A stretch of DNA of 64,000 bases from Antedon mediterranea. Taxonomy: Eukaryota > Echinodermata > Crinoidea > Comatulida > Antedonidae. Below are positions 49,716 through 61,430 of this stretch, in pieces (the first letter of the stretch is position 1; each line of letters opens with the position of its first letter). The position numbers were made by a program, and so were the translations under genes. The DNA lies in NCBI RefSeq assembly GCF_964355755.1, contig NC_092679.1:24738432-24802431 (forward strand), in the 5' to 3' direction. Below the pieces are notes generated by a model. It saw only the letters and a list, made by a program, of their open reading frames with translations. It was not told the DNA's origin and made no database searches.

Positions 49716-51649
49716 CCATTCAATAGCACCTTTATATGCAGGCTACATTTTTTATATTCAGTCTTAGGTAAAGGCAGAGCAACATTAAAGTGACTATGCC
49801 TAGGGTTGAATGCATTATTACAAAATTTAAATATATAAGTGAGATAGTTAGGAGTTATATTATGAATTATAAGCCAATTTAAAATTTAAAATTTGCATTT
49901 CAGATAATGTTTCCCACGATGTCCCACATACTGTGTTCTCCCTGATTTGACATAAAGTATACATAAACATGCCAGTTAAAGCTTTTTATAAACATGCTCT
50001 ATTTGTTTATCCAAACTCAAATATTTATCATAAGATATTTACAATTGTCTACCCTAGATATTCAATATAATTCGATTCGATTGAATAAAATAAAAAAATA
50101 AATGAATAAAATAAATAAAATTGACAAAGATAAGCTATTATTTACAAAACTAAGTCCTAGGTTTTGTGTTATCTGCTGTAGTTATCGTTTAATTACGATG
50201 ATTTCAACATAATGAGGCCAACAAACAGCTTATATAAAGACAGTGTGGCTGGGCTAGGTGGATCATCCTTTTTATTTTATTTGAAAATATTTTGTTTTAA
50301 ATTGTTACCCATAGTATTCAGCAAAAGACTCTGCCGCCACCTCACAACAACACTACGTTTATACAGTTATACTAAAGAACCTATTACACAAAAATCTTCT
50401 CTCCATCATTTTGCGTTCAAAACACTGTATGACATTACCTTTTAACTGATGACAAGCATGAATCCCAACTATATGATATTTTATTTTAAGCGCGTTGACA
50501 ATTATTGTTATAATAGTACTTATATAATACTATATATGTTGGAAATAAATGATAATCTGGGAGCCACCCTTTAAAGATAAAGCAGCTTTTCCAGGAGGCT
50601 AGAGACAGGGAATCTGTTGTTACCATCACTGGTACATGCTTGTGTCAGGTAAAGTTCATTTAGGCCATCCTTTTAGAGTTTGGCCGTCTGTTTTAGCTGC
50701 AGACACAGGAAGTCTGTTTACTTTTTATCTGGGGTTCATTTCCGATTTGATTTGATAAAATGTTATTGTTAATTATAATCATAAACAGTATTGCTCAGTT
50801 TTTTCAATAATTAGCAATTCAAAATATTTTATCATAACAAAAATCACCAAACTAATCTAACTTCATGCATGGAGGATACCTCCATGCTTCATGTATCTTC
50901 ATCTTACAGCAATTAATCATGATTTGTTTTTACCTCGGAGCCCCAACAATGATCGTGGATCTGAGGAGTGAACTTAGGTATTAGAGTCGACTATCTTACA
51001 CTTCCAAATCCGATTCCCAGCCCACGACCCAAAGCTTAATTTGCTTGCTCCATTTGTTAATTGTTGGAGTTTTTTGGAATACAATTATATCATACAGTAA
51101 CTTGTATAGTTAGGCACACATTTATTAAAACTCTTGCTTTGAAATAATTGGCGGAATTTTAAAAACATTTGTGTGTAAAATGAAAAAAGTAAATTATTAA
51201 TCTATGAATAAGTTCAATGGTTTAAGTAGGCTCTATTATTGTTATCGTTCATTTCCAATTAAAAAATTTTTGATAAAATAATGTAATACCCTGTATACGA
51301 TTTCTTAAATTCTATTCCTACAAATGGATCAATGTTTTTGCTGCATTGCTTGTATCATTGGGCAAGACACTTACGTTTGCCTCTCTCCACCCAGGTTTAC
51401 AAATCAAACCATATGAACATTTGCTTGACTGCGTCTTCCACATAAAAAGGTGATTTTTTATAAGCATGATGTCTACAATAATTAACTAATTCAATTTTCT
51501 ACATTATTGATTTTACTATTTCAGTAGTAAAGTGGAAGCACCCATAATTGCCATTAACACTAATTCAAAATGAACATAGAGCCTTGAGGTACTCAATGTA
51601 AGTGCACTAACAGTAAAGCATATTTTTTTTTTTTGTAGTACTGAAGACC

Positions 51650-54600
51650 ATGGCATCTCAATTACTAAGATCAACTTTTCAACAAACAAAAAAGTTACTA
51701 GGATGCGGCTCTTACATTAAGCATCAACGTTTCAGTATCAGAAAGCAGTGGATGTCCCAATTGCCGAAGTCTGGCTCAAACCATGTTACGCCACCAGCGT
51801 TTTTAAATGCCAAAAATAAATGGCTTTCACTTCAATTTGATGAAAAAGAAAAAAACTATCCATATGTCTGGCTGAGAGATAACTGCAAGTGTAGTGAGTG
51901 TTACCACGAGGTAGCATCACAAAGGTTATTGCAGTTCGTTGACCTGGATATTGATGTTGAAGCAAAAAGTATGCATGTAAGTGATACTGGAAAAGATATT
52001 TTCATCAACTGGTCTGATGGACATGAAGGTTTCTATCCACTGTCCTTTCTTGAAGGCGAACATTTTCCAGCATTTTCCGATCCATTACGTCAGTTGAAAC
52101 AAGAATTGTGGGGTAGTGAGTTGCAAGGACAAATCCCTACTTTTCAATTCTCTGATATATTAACAAAGGATAAAGATCTGTTTGCGTGGTTAACTGCATT
52201 GCACACAAAAGGGTTGACAGTTCTGCAAAATGCGGATTGTGAAGTGGGGCAAATACACAAAGTTGGTGAAAGGGTGGCATACTTAAAAAAAACATATTAC
52301 GGGTATGTGTTAAAACTTAAGATTAAATTGAAAAACACAAAAAGGAATATATTTTATGTAAATAAGTATGTGGTTTATCCTGTTACATATTTAGCTCAAT
52401 TTAGAAGAGAGAAAATTCTTATTTAGCTCATCAATATGTTCATTTGTCAAAACGGTGGGATTTCCATACATACTTGATAGCACCGCAATTTATTCATGGA
52501 CCTATAATTTATAGGTCCATGATTTATTAAGTCCAAACTTGTAATTTACTTAGACTACATTCCTCCATAACTTCCTATCTGCCTTTGTGACAGACAGTTC
52601 ATCTCTCTGCATACCAGGATCCATCTCTAGTACATCAATCTATAATGGTATCTTTTTTGTTAAAAATGATTTACTTTACTAATTTGGTGAATGGTCACTG
52701 AATCATTTTTTAATTTAGAGATACGTATCATGTAATGTCAAAACTGGATCCAAGCAGCATTACATACACAGGTGCAGCAATTAACTTCCACTCTGATCTT
52801 TGTTCTTCGTACAATCAACCAGGAGTAAGTATTTAAGACACTTTCTTCAATCTAATTTAAGGTCACAAACTACATTTTGTGTAAAAACAAAAACATTATA
52901 ACACAAATTGTTGTCATCTTTAAACATTTGAAAATGTAAATTGATGTTTGAGCAGTAAATTTTGTTAGTATTCTTATTTTGTTTCTGGGATCCACCCTGG
53001 GCCACACCCTGGGCCACTTTTGATGTGATTGAGTCGATTGTGAAGAAAAGAGTCTTTCCCTATTTGTATTTAACAGATTCTGTCAAAAAAAAAGACAATT
53101 AATTCAGGCAAATCATGCAAACTTTTTCATTGGTCAACTCCACTAAACAATTCATTTTTCCGGAAAGACAATCAATAATTGTCTAACCAAAAACGTCATT
53201 TACCTCCTATAATATTTGTTCACAATGGTAATATTTTGAAAAAGCTTACTTTTTATTACTCCTTAATATTAATTGTGTGTTTTTCATATCAAAGGGTGTT
53301 TGAGCATAATGTCATAATTTTAAGTCCAAAAATAATAAATATAATGTCCCACTCAAACAAATGCCCCTCGAAAATACAATATATTTTTAGGTACTGCTTG
53401 GAGTGATATTATGGTGAATGAGAGTAATTTAATAATAGAAAAGTTTTCTTCCAAAACTCAAACAGTGCCATAATTAATGTTAATATTTATTATTGGTTTG
53501 TAATTAGATGCAGATGCTTCATTGCATAAAGCAATCGTCATCAGGAGGGAGCAATATCTTGGCTGATACATTCAAAATTATACCAGAGTTACAGAAAGAA
53601 GAGCCAGATGTTTACAATACTCTTAAAAACACACTCTTTGAGTTTACAGACATTGGCACAGAATTCAACGATTTCAGCTTCAGAAGCTCCAAGCCTGCAT
53701 TTAGGTACATTTTAATATCATAAAAAGAACAATTGCAAGTTATATTACACGACGGAACACAGAAAAAATAATTTGATATTGTGATATTGTTGCATGCAAT
53801 GCCTATAATATAGTCCTATACAGATACTTGGCAACGTAAGTGATTTGACCAATCACAAGCGATTCGAACAGTGGTTTGTCATTGGTCAACTTGCTTGCGC
53901 GTACATACTAGTGGGAACCACATAAGTAAATGAACCAAAAATGATGATATAAGTTCTAATAAAGTTGTAATTGTTATGTAGTTATGATTATGAAGGACAC
54001 CTTCGACAAGTAAGCATCCATTTTGGTCGTCACCATAGTATGAATGTTCCTGCTGAAAAAGTTTATGATGTCTATAAAGCCCTTAAAGTGTTTTTTCACT
54101 ATCTTCACAAAAAAGAAAACATGGTGGAATACAAGATGTCTGAAGGTAAACTTTTGCTCTTAATTTTTATTTTTCATGTGCTCAGCTGACTTTTGCACAG
54201 TACTGGGTTTGGTCCAGTGCCATAACGTAGAGACCTGAGGCCCCTGGTTTAAGAACACTAAGTGGCCCTCCAACACTGAAGGCCTCAGGCGTTTTTAGCC
54301 TTTTTTGAAATGATTTTAATGCCTGTTTTTTCCTCTGGGCACTGCTCAAGGGCCCCATTGGCATAAGCTCTGGGGCCCCTGCCTGGGTTTAGCTAATGAG
54401 CGCTCCCTGCCATACCTGCTGCCAACTAGATCACTGATAAATAAAGTCCATGTTCTGGTAACTATAGAATGGACCTGAGAATTCGTTCGTTTTTGGGTTT
54501 TTTTAGTTTAAATTATGATATTCTTTTTAAAGGAGATATCATTTGTATGGACAACAGACGCCTGGTCCATGGTCGTTCAGAGTACACAATTGATCCATCA

Positions 54601-54702
54601 ATTGAAGGTGTACAGCGCCACCTAGAGGGAGGTTATATTGACTGGGATGAGATGAATTCTTGTTATCGTGTGTTGTTTAAAAGACTTGGAAAGAAAGAAT
54701 AA
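51650..54702 (+). CDS. BBOX1: Gamma-butyrobetaine hydroxylase-like, copy B
   Basis: This is a tandem paralogue of copy A, in the same orientation, with the same five-exon structure and phases: 51650-52302, 52719-52824, 53508-53704, 53982-54145 and 54533-54702. It encodes 429 residues, with one extra residue in exon 1 and a longer KKE tail. The zinc site (DNCKCSEC), FHSD, RRLVHGR and RHLEGG are all present, so it should be catalytically competent. Exon 1 and especially exon 3 are nearly identical to copy A (one amino-acid difference in exon 3), while exon 2 differs at about 13 of 35 residues. The acceptor GTAG at 51638 implies an upstream 5' UTR exon. The different exon 2, which borders the substrate pocket in BBOX, could mean altered substrate preference. 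That is inference. Confidence 0.92.
52494..52522. repeat. Perfect palindrome, 14-bp arms, 1-base centre
   Basis: TCATGGACCTATAA and TTATAGGTCCATGA are exact complements separated by a single T. It lies in BBOX B intron 1, about 190 bp after the exon 1 donor. I see no similar copy elsewhere in the window. Confidence 0.8.
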
Positions 54703-54896
54703 GTTTATTAAGCTATGATTTAGGCGTACTATTCACTGTAAATGTCTTTTGTAGTATATCAGTAATAGTAACAAACCTTACCAACCCAACATTTTAAGAA
54801 AAATATTTTTTTGGCAATTTAAAAAAAAAAAAGATTGTTAATATAATAAGTAAATTAATAATAAGTAAAAAATATAAGTAACATTATAATTTTGGA

Positions 54897-55192
54897 ATCT
54901 TCCAGTGTTCAGCAGGGAGTACAAAGATATGCATATTTAGAGCTACTGAAAGAGTAATCTTCCAGTGTTCAGCAGGGAATACAAAGATATGCATATTTAG
55001 AGCTACTGAAAGAGTAATCTTCCAGTGTTCAGCATGGAGTACAAAGATATGCATATTTAGAGCTACTGAAAGAGTAATCTTCCAGTGTTCAGCAGGGAGT
55101 ACAAAGATATGCATATTTAGAGCTACTGAAAGAGTAATCTTCCAGTGTTCAGCAGGGAGTACAAAGATATGCATATTTAGAGCTACTGAAAG
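54897..55192. repeat. Minisatellite, 60-bp unit, 5 copies
   Basis: The unit boundaries fall exactly 60 bp apart (54901, 54961, 55021, 55081, 55141) and share GTACAAAGATATGCATATTT. A few point variants occur. It lies about 200 bp downstream of the BBOX B stop. Confidence 0.95.
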
Positions 55193-55465
55193 AAGCATGT
55201 GCGCACACTGTATCAAACATATTAAAGTATATTTTATATACATAAAATGATTTGTTTTTGTTTTTACTTGAAACACATAAAATGACCAAACAAGATTTTT
55301 AAGCAGTGGTAGAAAGATCCAAGAAAGTAAAAGAAGAGATGAGCAAAATGGTGGGCAGGGACAGCTTAAGCAAAATACATAGCTTAAATGAGTCAGCTAC
55401 CCCTCATAAATTTTTTAATTTATACTATAATACTGTACTACTGAACGCCATCGTCTCTCCTTCCT

Positions 55466-58400
55466 ACGAGACTATAATAAAAGATATCAAAGATAGGAGA
55501 ATTTATTACGATACACTATTATTATTATTATCACACAAGGGCCATACGAGACTATAATAAAAGATATCAAAGATAGGGGAATTTATTACGATACACTATT
55601 ATTATTATTATTACACAAGGGCCATACGAGACTATAATAAAAGATATCAAAGATAGGGGAATTTATTACGATACACTATTATTGTTATTATTACACAAGG
55701 GCCATACGAGACTATAATAAAAGATATCAAAGATAGGGGAATTTATTACGATACACTATTATTATTATTACACAAGGGCCATACAAGACTATAATAAAAG
55801 ATATCAAAGATAGGGGAATGTATTACGATACACTATTATTATTATTATCACACAAGGGCCATACGAGACTATAATAAAAGATATCAAAGATAGGGGAATT
55901 TATTACGATACACTATTATTATTATTATTATCACACAAGGGCCATACGAGACTATAATAAAAGATATCAAAGATAGGGGAATTTATTACGATACACTATT
56001 ATTATTATTATTATTATCACACAAGGGCCATACAAGACTATAATAAAAGATATCAAAGATAGGGGAATGTATTACGATACACTATTATTATTATTATTAC
56101 ACAAGGGCCATACAAGACTATAATAAAAGATATCAAAGATAGGGGAATTTATTACGATACACTATTATTATTATTATTATTATCACACAAGGGCCATACA
56201 AGACTATAATAAAAGATATCAAAGATAGGGGAATTTATTACGATACACTATTATTATTATTATTATTATTATTATCACACAAGGGCCATACAAGACTATA
56301 ATAAAAGATATCAAAGATAGGAGAATGTATTACGATACACTATTATTATTATTATTACACAAGGGCCATACGAGACTATAATAAAAGATATCAAAGATAG
56401 GGGAATTTATTACGATAATACACTATTATTGTTATTATCACACAAGGGCCATACGAGACTATAATAAAAGGTATCAAAGATAAGGGAATTTATTACGATA
56501 CACTATTATTATTATTATTATTATTATCACACAAGGGCCATACAAGACTATAATAAAAGATATCAAAGATAGGGGAATGTATTACGATACACTATTATTA
56601 TTATTATCACACAAGGGCCATACAAGACTATAATAAAAGATATCAAAGATAGGGGAATGTATTACGATACACTATTATTATTATTATCACACAAGGGCCA
56701 TACGAGACTATAATAAAAGATATCAAAGATAGGAGAATTTATTACGATACACTATTATTATTATTATCACACAAGGGCCATACAAGACTATAATAAAAGA
56801 TATCAAAGATAGGGGAATTTATAACGATACACTATTATTATTATTATTACACAAGGGCCATACAAGACTATAATAAAAGATATCAAAGATAGGGGAATGT
56901 ATTACGATACACTATTATTATTATTATCACACAAGGGCCATACAAGACTATAATAAAAGATATCAAAGATAGGGGAATGTATTACGATACACTATTATTA
57001 TTATTATCACACAAGGGCCATACAAGACTATAATAAAAGATATCAAAGATAGGGGAATGTATTACGATACACTATTATTATTATTATCACACAAGGGCCA
57101 TACAAGACTATAATAAAAGATATCAAAGATAGGGGAATGTATTACGATACACTATTATTATTATTATCACACAAGGGCCATACAAGACTATAATAAAAGA
57201 TATCAAAGATAGGGGAATGTATTACGATACACTATTATTATTATTATCACACAAGGGCCATACAAGACTATAATAAAAGATATCAAAGATAGGGGAATGT
57301 ATTACGATACACTATTATTATTATTATCACACAAGGGCCATACGAGACTATAATAAAGATATCAAAGATAGGAGAATTTATTACGATACACTATTATTAT
57401 TATTATTATCACACAAGGGCCATACAAGACTATAATAAAAGATATCAAAGATAGGGGAATGTATTACGATACACTATTATTATTATTATCACACAAGGGC
57501 CATACGAGACTATAATAAAAGATATCAAAGATAGGAGAATTTATTACGATACACTATTATTATTATTATCACACAAGGGCCATACAAGACTATAATAAAA
57601 GATATCAAAGATAGGGGAATTTATTACGATACACTATTATTGTTATTATCACACAAGGGCCATACAAGACTATAATAAAAGATATCAAAGATAGGGGAAT
57701 GTATTACGATACACTATTATTATTATTATCACACAAGGGCCATACGAGACTATAATAAAAGGTATCAAAGATAGGGGAATGTATTACGATACACTATTAT
57801 TATTATTATTACACAAGGGCCATACAAGACTATAATAAAAGATATCAAAGATAGGGGAATGTATTACGATACACTATTATTATTATCACACAAGGGCCAT
57901 ACAAGACTATAATAAAAGATATCAAAGATAGGAGAATGTATTACGATACACTATTATTGTTATTATCACACAAGGGCCATACGAGACTATAATAAAAGAT
58001 ATCAAAGATAGGAGAATTTATTACGATACACTATTATTATTATTATCACACAAGGGCCATACAAGACTATAATAAAAGATATCAAAGATAGGGGAATGTA
58101 TTACGATACACTATTATTATTATTATCACACAAGGGCCATACGAGACTATAATAAAAGATATCAAAGATAGGAGAATTTATTACGATACACTATTATTAT
58201 TATTATCACACAAGGGCCATACAAGACTATAATAAAAGATATCAAAGATAGGGGAATTTATTACGATACACTATTATTGTTATTATCACACAAGAGCCAT
58301 ACAAGACTATAATAAAAGATATCAAAGATAGGGGAATGTATTACGATACACTATTATTATTATTATCACACAAGGGCCATACGAGACTATAATAAAAGGT

Positions 58401-59272
58401 ATCAAAGATAGGGGAATGTATTACGATACACTATTATTATTATTATTACACAAGGGCCATACAAGACTATAATAAAAGATATCAAAGATAGGGGAATGTA
58501 TTACGATACAGTATTATTATTATCACACAAGGGCCATACAAGACTATAATAAAAGATATTAAAGATAGGAGAATGTATTACGATACACTATTATTGTTAT
58601 TATCACACAAGGGCCATACGAGACTATAATAGGGGAATGTATTACGATACACTATTATTATTATTATTATCACACAAGGGCCATACAAGACTATAATAAA
58701 AGATATCAAAGATAGGGGAATGTATTACGATACACTATTATTATTATTATTATTATCACACAAGGGCCATACAAGACTATAATAAAAGATATCAAATATA
58801 GGGGAATGTATTACGATACACTATTATTATTATTATTATTACACAAGGGCCATACAAGACTATAATAAAAGATATCAAAGATAGGGGAATTTATTACGAT
58901 ACACTATTATTGTTATTATCACACAAGGGCCATACGAGACTATAATAAAAGATATCAAAGATAGGGGAATTTATTACGATACACTATTATTATTATTATT
59001 ATTATTATCACACAAGGGCCATACGAGACTATAATAAAAGATATCAAAGATAGGGGAATTTATTACGATACACTATTATTATTATTATTACACAAGGGCC
59101 ATACAAGACTATAATAAAAGATATCAAAGATAGGGGAATGTATTACGATACACTATTATTGTTATTATTACACAAGGGCCATACGAGACTATAATAAAAG
59201 ATATCAAAGATAGCTGGGGAATTTATTACGATACACTATTATTATTATTATTACACAAGGGCCATACAAGAC
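55466..59272. repeat. Very large minisatellite, about 80-bp unit, about 47 copies, with higher-order structure
   Basis: The unit contains ACTATAATAAAAGATATCAA and ends in a variable (ATT)n tract followed by ACACAAGGGCCATAC. Binary variants (CGAGAC/CAAGAC, GGGGAA/GGAGAA, TTTATT/TGTATT, ATT/GTT) mark the copies. The variant order in about 57420-57960 reappears in about 58060-58600. A diagnostic AAAAGGTATC at 57759 and 58397 gives a 638-bp higher-order period. The right edge abuts a LINE ORF1-like relic. A stray partial copy occurs at about 60315-60358. No gene is supported inside. Confidence 0.96.
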
Positions 59273-59960
59273 TAATACTACCGCTGGAATTGGAGATAAA
59301 GGTGAACAAATATTATGCAAATTAAGTAAGCTGGACAACATATAAGAACTTTTACAAGGTATTGCAACCAGGTTGTCTACTATAGAAGAAAAACAAAAGC
59401 AATTGGAAAAGGATCAGAATGAAATCAAGGATATTACTAACCAACTCGAGGTAAGAGTTAACACTAAGCGATCTAGATGAAACTAAGAGCAAAGTTGAAA
59501 ATTGTGTCAACAAGGATACACTGAAGCTAGAAAAAAGGTTTGATGATTTGGAAAACAGATCTAGGCGAAATGATATTGTTCTATGGGGTGTGTGTGAAGG
59601 CTTGGAAAACTCTTTGGACTGTACTGAAGTATTTTTAGATATAGTTAAATCGCTTTTAAAAATTGAAATTAAGAATATTAAGAAATAGAAGTTGAACGAG
59701 CGCATCGCAGCCCCATGGGAAAATTAGCCTCTGCTGCAGCCGCTACCAGATCATCGCCACGCCCTATACATGTAAAAGTCCTTCGGTACACGGACAGGGA
59801 ACTAGTTCTTCGCTCAGCGCCGAAAGCATTGAAAGATAAATATTACCATGAAAACACGTTGTTTATTACCGACGATGTATCCGCTTCAGTTAGAGCGGAT
59901 AGGGCAAAACTAAGAGCTAATTTAATTAAAATACGAAAAGAGGACAGTTTGCTATAATCC
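59273..59960 (+). pseudogene. LINE ORF1-type (L1/transposase_22-like) relic
   Basis: Conceptual reading gives a coiled-coil region (QLEKDQNEIKDIT), then DDLENRSRRNDIVLWGV, which matches the RRM start of L1-type ORF1 proteins. After a frameshift near 59688 come EVERAHRSP and RPIHVKVLRYTDRE, then LRANLIKIRKED of the C-terminal domain. The frame at 59715-59957 covers only this last part. An earlier shift or stop lies near 59460. L1 ORF1 proteins are RNA-binding trimers that chaperone the element RNA. No matching ORF2 is adjacent, so this is an isolated fragment beside the 80-bp minisatellite. It is of a different LINE type from the element at 44880. Confidence 0.7.
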
Positions 59961-60646
59961 CATTTACTGTTCCAGCATATAATGCTAATAAAGGGTTACC
60001 GATGGTAAACTAAAGAGAGTGTACCCTAATGAAGTAAGTGAGACCAAGAAGTAAACTTAACATAATATAGGCCTACTGTACTGAGATTAATTTTTGTTGG
60101 CGTTGAGAGGACTACCGTGTTTCCACTCTTTGTATAGAAGAAATAAACTATTTTTTTCTTTTAATGACGTTTTTGAAAAAAAATGTTTGTATTTATTTTA
60201 GTCTTTGTTTCAGTTGGGCTTACGTTACTTTAGTTAGATATGCCAGTAACCTGGTGGTATGCAGGATTTTATAGATTCCTATCTTGAGGAGGACCTACAT
60301 GAATTTAAATAACAAAATTATTATTATTATTATCACACAACTGGGGCCATACGAGACTTACACTTATGTATTAGGCCTATCATTTCTCTTTTCTTTACGG
60401 CATTGTTATAAGACAGAAACATAATTTCCCAAGGTTTCCTTGTAGTCAAAGGGAAATATTCCAAAAATGACCAAATTTTAACCCTTTTATTTTTTTACAT
60501 AACTGGTTACTATGACTCTATAAGATGATGATAACGCAATATATGCGTATATATGGCAATGTCATTATCAGTAGCAAACAATATTGAAATGAAGAATGGT
60601 ATGTATAGTAAACAAAAATGGCAAAATATCATATTTAATAACCAGT

Positions 60647-60652
60647 TTTATT
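60647..60652 (-). terminator. Candidate poly(A) signals of the minus-strand gene
   Basis: AATAAA on the minus strand (TTTATT at 60647-60652, and again at 60685-60690) lies within a 37-bp direct duplication (about 60624-60697). It is about 90 bp beyond a possible last coding segment at about 60755-60890 of the gene described at 61431-63645. Confidence 0.4.
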
Positions 60653-61430
60653 CAAACACCAAAATATCATATTTAATAACCAGTTTTATTCAAACAACAA
60701 AATAATTGTATTACATATATATTTACATTCCAAATTTTATAAGTAGATCAATCAATTATCTCTCTTTGCTAAAAGTTTATATTGTGTCCACCACTTGTGC
60801 ATTCTGAAGTTTTTTGTTTATGTATCTCTTTCGATCTGAACACTTTGATATTGCATAGTGTTTTGACAAATACTTCACACCTGAACTTCTGTTACACTGG
60901 TCTCAAATGCTAAATGTTTTTCTGTATACTCCATATTTGTTTGTTGTTCTTTCAGCAAAAGAGATTGTTTCATCTGAGCCTAAATTGCAAATAAAAAACA
61001 ACAAATTGTTACTAAAAGGCCAGAGAAAAAGGGAAACTCCCAAAATTAGTTATTTTTTTAACATCTTGCATCATTATTGTTTATTCTGGAAATCTTCAGA
61101 TTTTTTGTTAAATCTCCAAATTCACCAGATTTGTATAACCAAGGGGTTGACAGGTCTGATGCTTTAAAGGCTGTGATATACATGCGTGGTACAGACCCTT
61201 GTGTCTCTCTCCACTCCTATGTGATGACTCATAGAAATACAACCAAACTTCAACTTCTTGTTTAATTTACAGTAAAAATGGCAAAATCAGCACTGTGTTC
61301 ATGTTACAAGAGTTGTCAAAACAATATTATAGATTATCTGATAAAACTCCATTTTTCCCCGACTGCTTTAGTAAAATCATACTACGGATGATGGAACTGT
61401 AATTGTGATTAGTCACTGAATTTCTCTCAC

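Noticed and set aside
48647-49793. Open frames of over 330 codons on both strands
   Set aside because: They are artefacts of the 39-bp unit being a multiple of three. Both strands cannot be real, and neither has a domain outside the repeat.
55306-55557. Plus-strand open frame next to the 80-bp array
   Set aside because: It has no recognised domain and runs into the repeat. The basic start could be an exon but nothing supports it.
59715-59957. Stand-alone small gene of 80 codons
   Set aside because: It is the C-terminal part of a frameshifted LINE ORF1, with the preceding domain in another frame just upstream.
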